Origin: Balneolales bacterium
GTDB taxonomy: Bacteria > Bacteroidota > Rhodothermia > Balneolales > Natronogracilivirgulaceae
NCBI GenBank assembly: GCA_007131625.1
Contig: SLQC01000225.1
Location: forward strand, 1 to 15,594
Length of the DNA stretch: 15,594 bases
Direction: 5' to 3'
Shown: positions 14,341 through 15,594 of the stretch, piece by piece
How positions within the stretch are numbered: the first letter of the stretch is position 1
Layout of the letters: each line of letters opens with the position of its first letter
The notes under the pieces: model-generated
What the model was told of the DNA's origin: nothing
The model's input: only the letters and a program-made list of their open reading frames with translations
Databases searched by the model: none
Made by a program: the position numbers and the translations under genes

Positions 14341-15594
14341 ATGATCTATTCGAAGGCCTGTACCAATACATATCATCAATATCTCCTGACAGCTCTGACC
14401 GGCTTACTTTTGATTGTTGGTATAATGACTTCAAAAGCATATGCCAACGATTGCTTCATTGCAGGTCCATATGTATTGCATGTTGACCAGGGCAGCGCCC
14501 AGATTGTTTGGGTAACACCGGCGGGTACTCGTGCCGGGGAAGTACACCTGAAAGCTGCTGATGGAAGTTTACAGCAACAGATAACGGCTGATTTATCAAC
14601 TCCCCGATTCCAGGAACGGATAGACGATGTGATTTCAGAGCTGGATCATTTGCGGCATTTAGTGAGTGTTGAAGGGTTGCGTACATACAGCGAGTACGAA
14701 TACCAGGTGCAATGTGGAGATGGCGCATCGACCAGAAATGGTTCCTTTAAGACGGCACCTGAACCCGGAGCAACAGATCCTGTTGAATTTATTGTGGTAT
14801 CAGACGGACATGCTGATAGTGGGCGATACAGAGAAGTGGCTCCGGCGGTGGGGGAACAAATGCCCGATTTTGTAGTTCATACCGGTGATCTGACAGGCGG
14901 CAATGGGCCGGACTGGGACCGTTGGCTGCCGTATTTCAGCGTCGCCCGCCCTTATCTGGAATCAACTGTGATAGTACCAGTTATTGGAGGGCATGACGCC
15001 GGGCCCAATCGCAATTTTCGCGCTTTTTTCGCATTCAACGATCCGGATGGTGATCCGGCTGACGAAGATGAAGAGGGGACCTGGTACAATTTCCGCTATG
15101 GAAACGTGGAATTTTTCATGATTGATCATACAGCAGATCTGAAGCTGCAGCTTGAGTGGGTTGAGCAGAAGCTTGCTGCAAGTGATGCCGAATGGAAGAT
15201 TGCAGCCCTTCATCAATCCTTTGCCAACGCGGGAAGCCGAGGTAATTTTTTTCGGGGCTTGTTTTATGATTTCGCCGAACTATTTGAACAGTATGGTGTG
15301 GATATTGTCATCTCGGGACACGATCACATCTATGAGCGGAATTTGCCGTTCGGACCCGAAGGGGTAAAACCGGTACATTATATCGCGATTAATTCCGGGG
15401 GTAATTTCCGTGAAGTTCGGCCCTCACCGGTAGTAAAAGGGGGAAGAGGGCAATTAGCGCGAATGTATGCACACTTTAGCGTGGATGGCAATCGGCTTGA
15501 AATGGAAGCAAGAGCTGAATATCCTGATGACAAGGCGGGCATGGTAATTGACCGCTTCGAACTGATAAAAGATGAAAACGGCATGTACCAGGAC
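14341..15594 (+). CDS. Secreted metallophosphoesterase, partial (C-terminus beyond window)
   Basis: An open frame of 418 codons running off the window end. Residues 1-35 are a signal peptide (hydrophobic core about 14-29, probable cleavage after A33-Y-A35), so it is periplasmic or surface-located. Residues about 40-140 resemble the fibronectin-like domain of purple acid phosphatases (GPYVLHVDQGSAQIVWVTP). The calcineurin-like domain follows: D155-G-H157, G182-D183 (HTGDLTGG), G216-G-H-D219, H291 (ALHQSF) and GHDH at 326-329 with YER after, the usual five motifs. The odd point is motif three: families have GNHD or GNHE, and the Asn is a metal ligand, whereas here it is Gly217. The catalytic His218 and Asp219 remain. 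Substrate unknown; a phosphomonoesterase or diesterase is likely if metal binding survives. No Shine-Dalgarno. The 165-base gap upstream is AT-rich, with TATAAA at 14314-14319 as a weak -10 candidate. Confidence 0.85.
   Translation, partial: MIYSKACTNTYHQYLLTALTGLLLIVGIMTSKAYANDCFIAGPYVLHVDQGSAQIVWVTPAGTRAGEVHLKAADGSLQQQITADLSTPRFQERIDDVISELDHLRHLVSVEGLRTYSEYEYQVQCGDGASTRNGSFKTAPEPGATDPVEFIVVSDGHADSGRYREVAPAVGEQMPDFVVHTGDLTGGNGPDWDRWLPYFSVARPYLESTVIVPVIGGHDAGPNRNFRAFFAFNDPDGDPADEDEEGTWYNFRYGNVEFFMIDHTADLKLQLEWVEQKLAASDAEWKIAALHQSFANAGSRGNFFRGLFYDFAELFEQYGVDIVISGHDHIYERNLPFGPEGVKPVHYIAINSGGNFREVRPSPVVKGGRGQLARMYAHFSVDGNRLEMEARAEYPDDKAGMVIDRFELIKDENGMYQD

Overview
This window comes from a bacterial chromosome at moderate GC. 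It is probably a Gram-negative in or near the Bacteroidota / Rhodothermota / Balneolota, and probably salt- or alkali-adapted. The evidence is an outer-membrane beta-barrel protein ending in Phe, a complete Mrp-type Na+/H+ antiporter operon, a secreted metallophosphoesterase, few Shine-Dalgarno sites, and a UvrA and bactofilin of the kind seen in that group. The lineage is an inference; no marker gene fixes it. There is no rRNA, tRNA, CRISPR array or insertion sequence.

Layout. (1) 1-1777: a terminator-like hairpin, a TorF-like outer-membrane protein (+), then a convergent monofunctional proline dehydrogenase (-) whose last codons are duplicated just past its stop. (2) 2070-8078: seven Mrp antiporter subunits on + in the order F-G-A-B-C-D-E, a rotation of the usual A-to-G order. 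Overlaps and short gaps tie them together except at G/A and D/E. (3) 8203-11007: uvrA (+), with one classic zinc-binding cysteine pair missing. (4) 11008-13174: an AT-rich leader with nested palindromes, a ParM-like actin homologue, a nested inverted repeat, and a bactofilin (+). (5) 13279-14175: divergent free-methionine-sulfoxide-reductase-like GAF protein (-) and double CDGSH iron-sulfur protein (+), with a perfect 16-bp palindrome between them. (6) 14341-15594: a secreted metallophosphoesterase running off the window.

The most interesting locus is 11349-13174. The actin-like protein has no phosphate-1 motif at its N-terminus, and an in-frame stop lies 12 bases upstream, so none can be added. 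Instead a textbook phosphate-1 hairpin (GIDIGNAHTTV) sits at the extreme C-terminus, after the adenosine motif and final helix. Joining the C-terminus to the N-terminus restores the normal actin-like order, so this looks like a naturally circularly permuted actin-family ATPase. It is followed by a bactofilin, suggesting a two-filament cytoskeletal module. I know of no description of such a pair, but I could not search.

Other points of interest are the rotated mrp order, the metallophosphoesterase with Gly in place of the metal-ligand Asn, the palindrome between the two redox genes, the duplicated proline dehydrogenase tail, and that gene's uncertain start.
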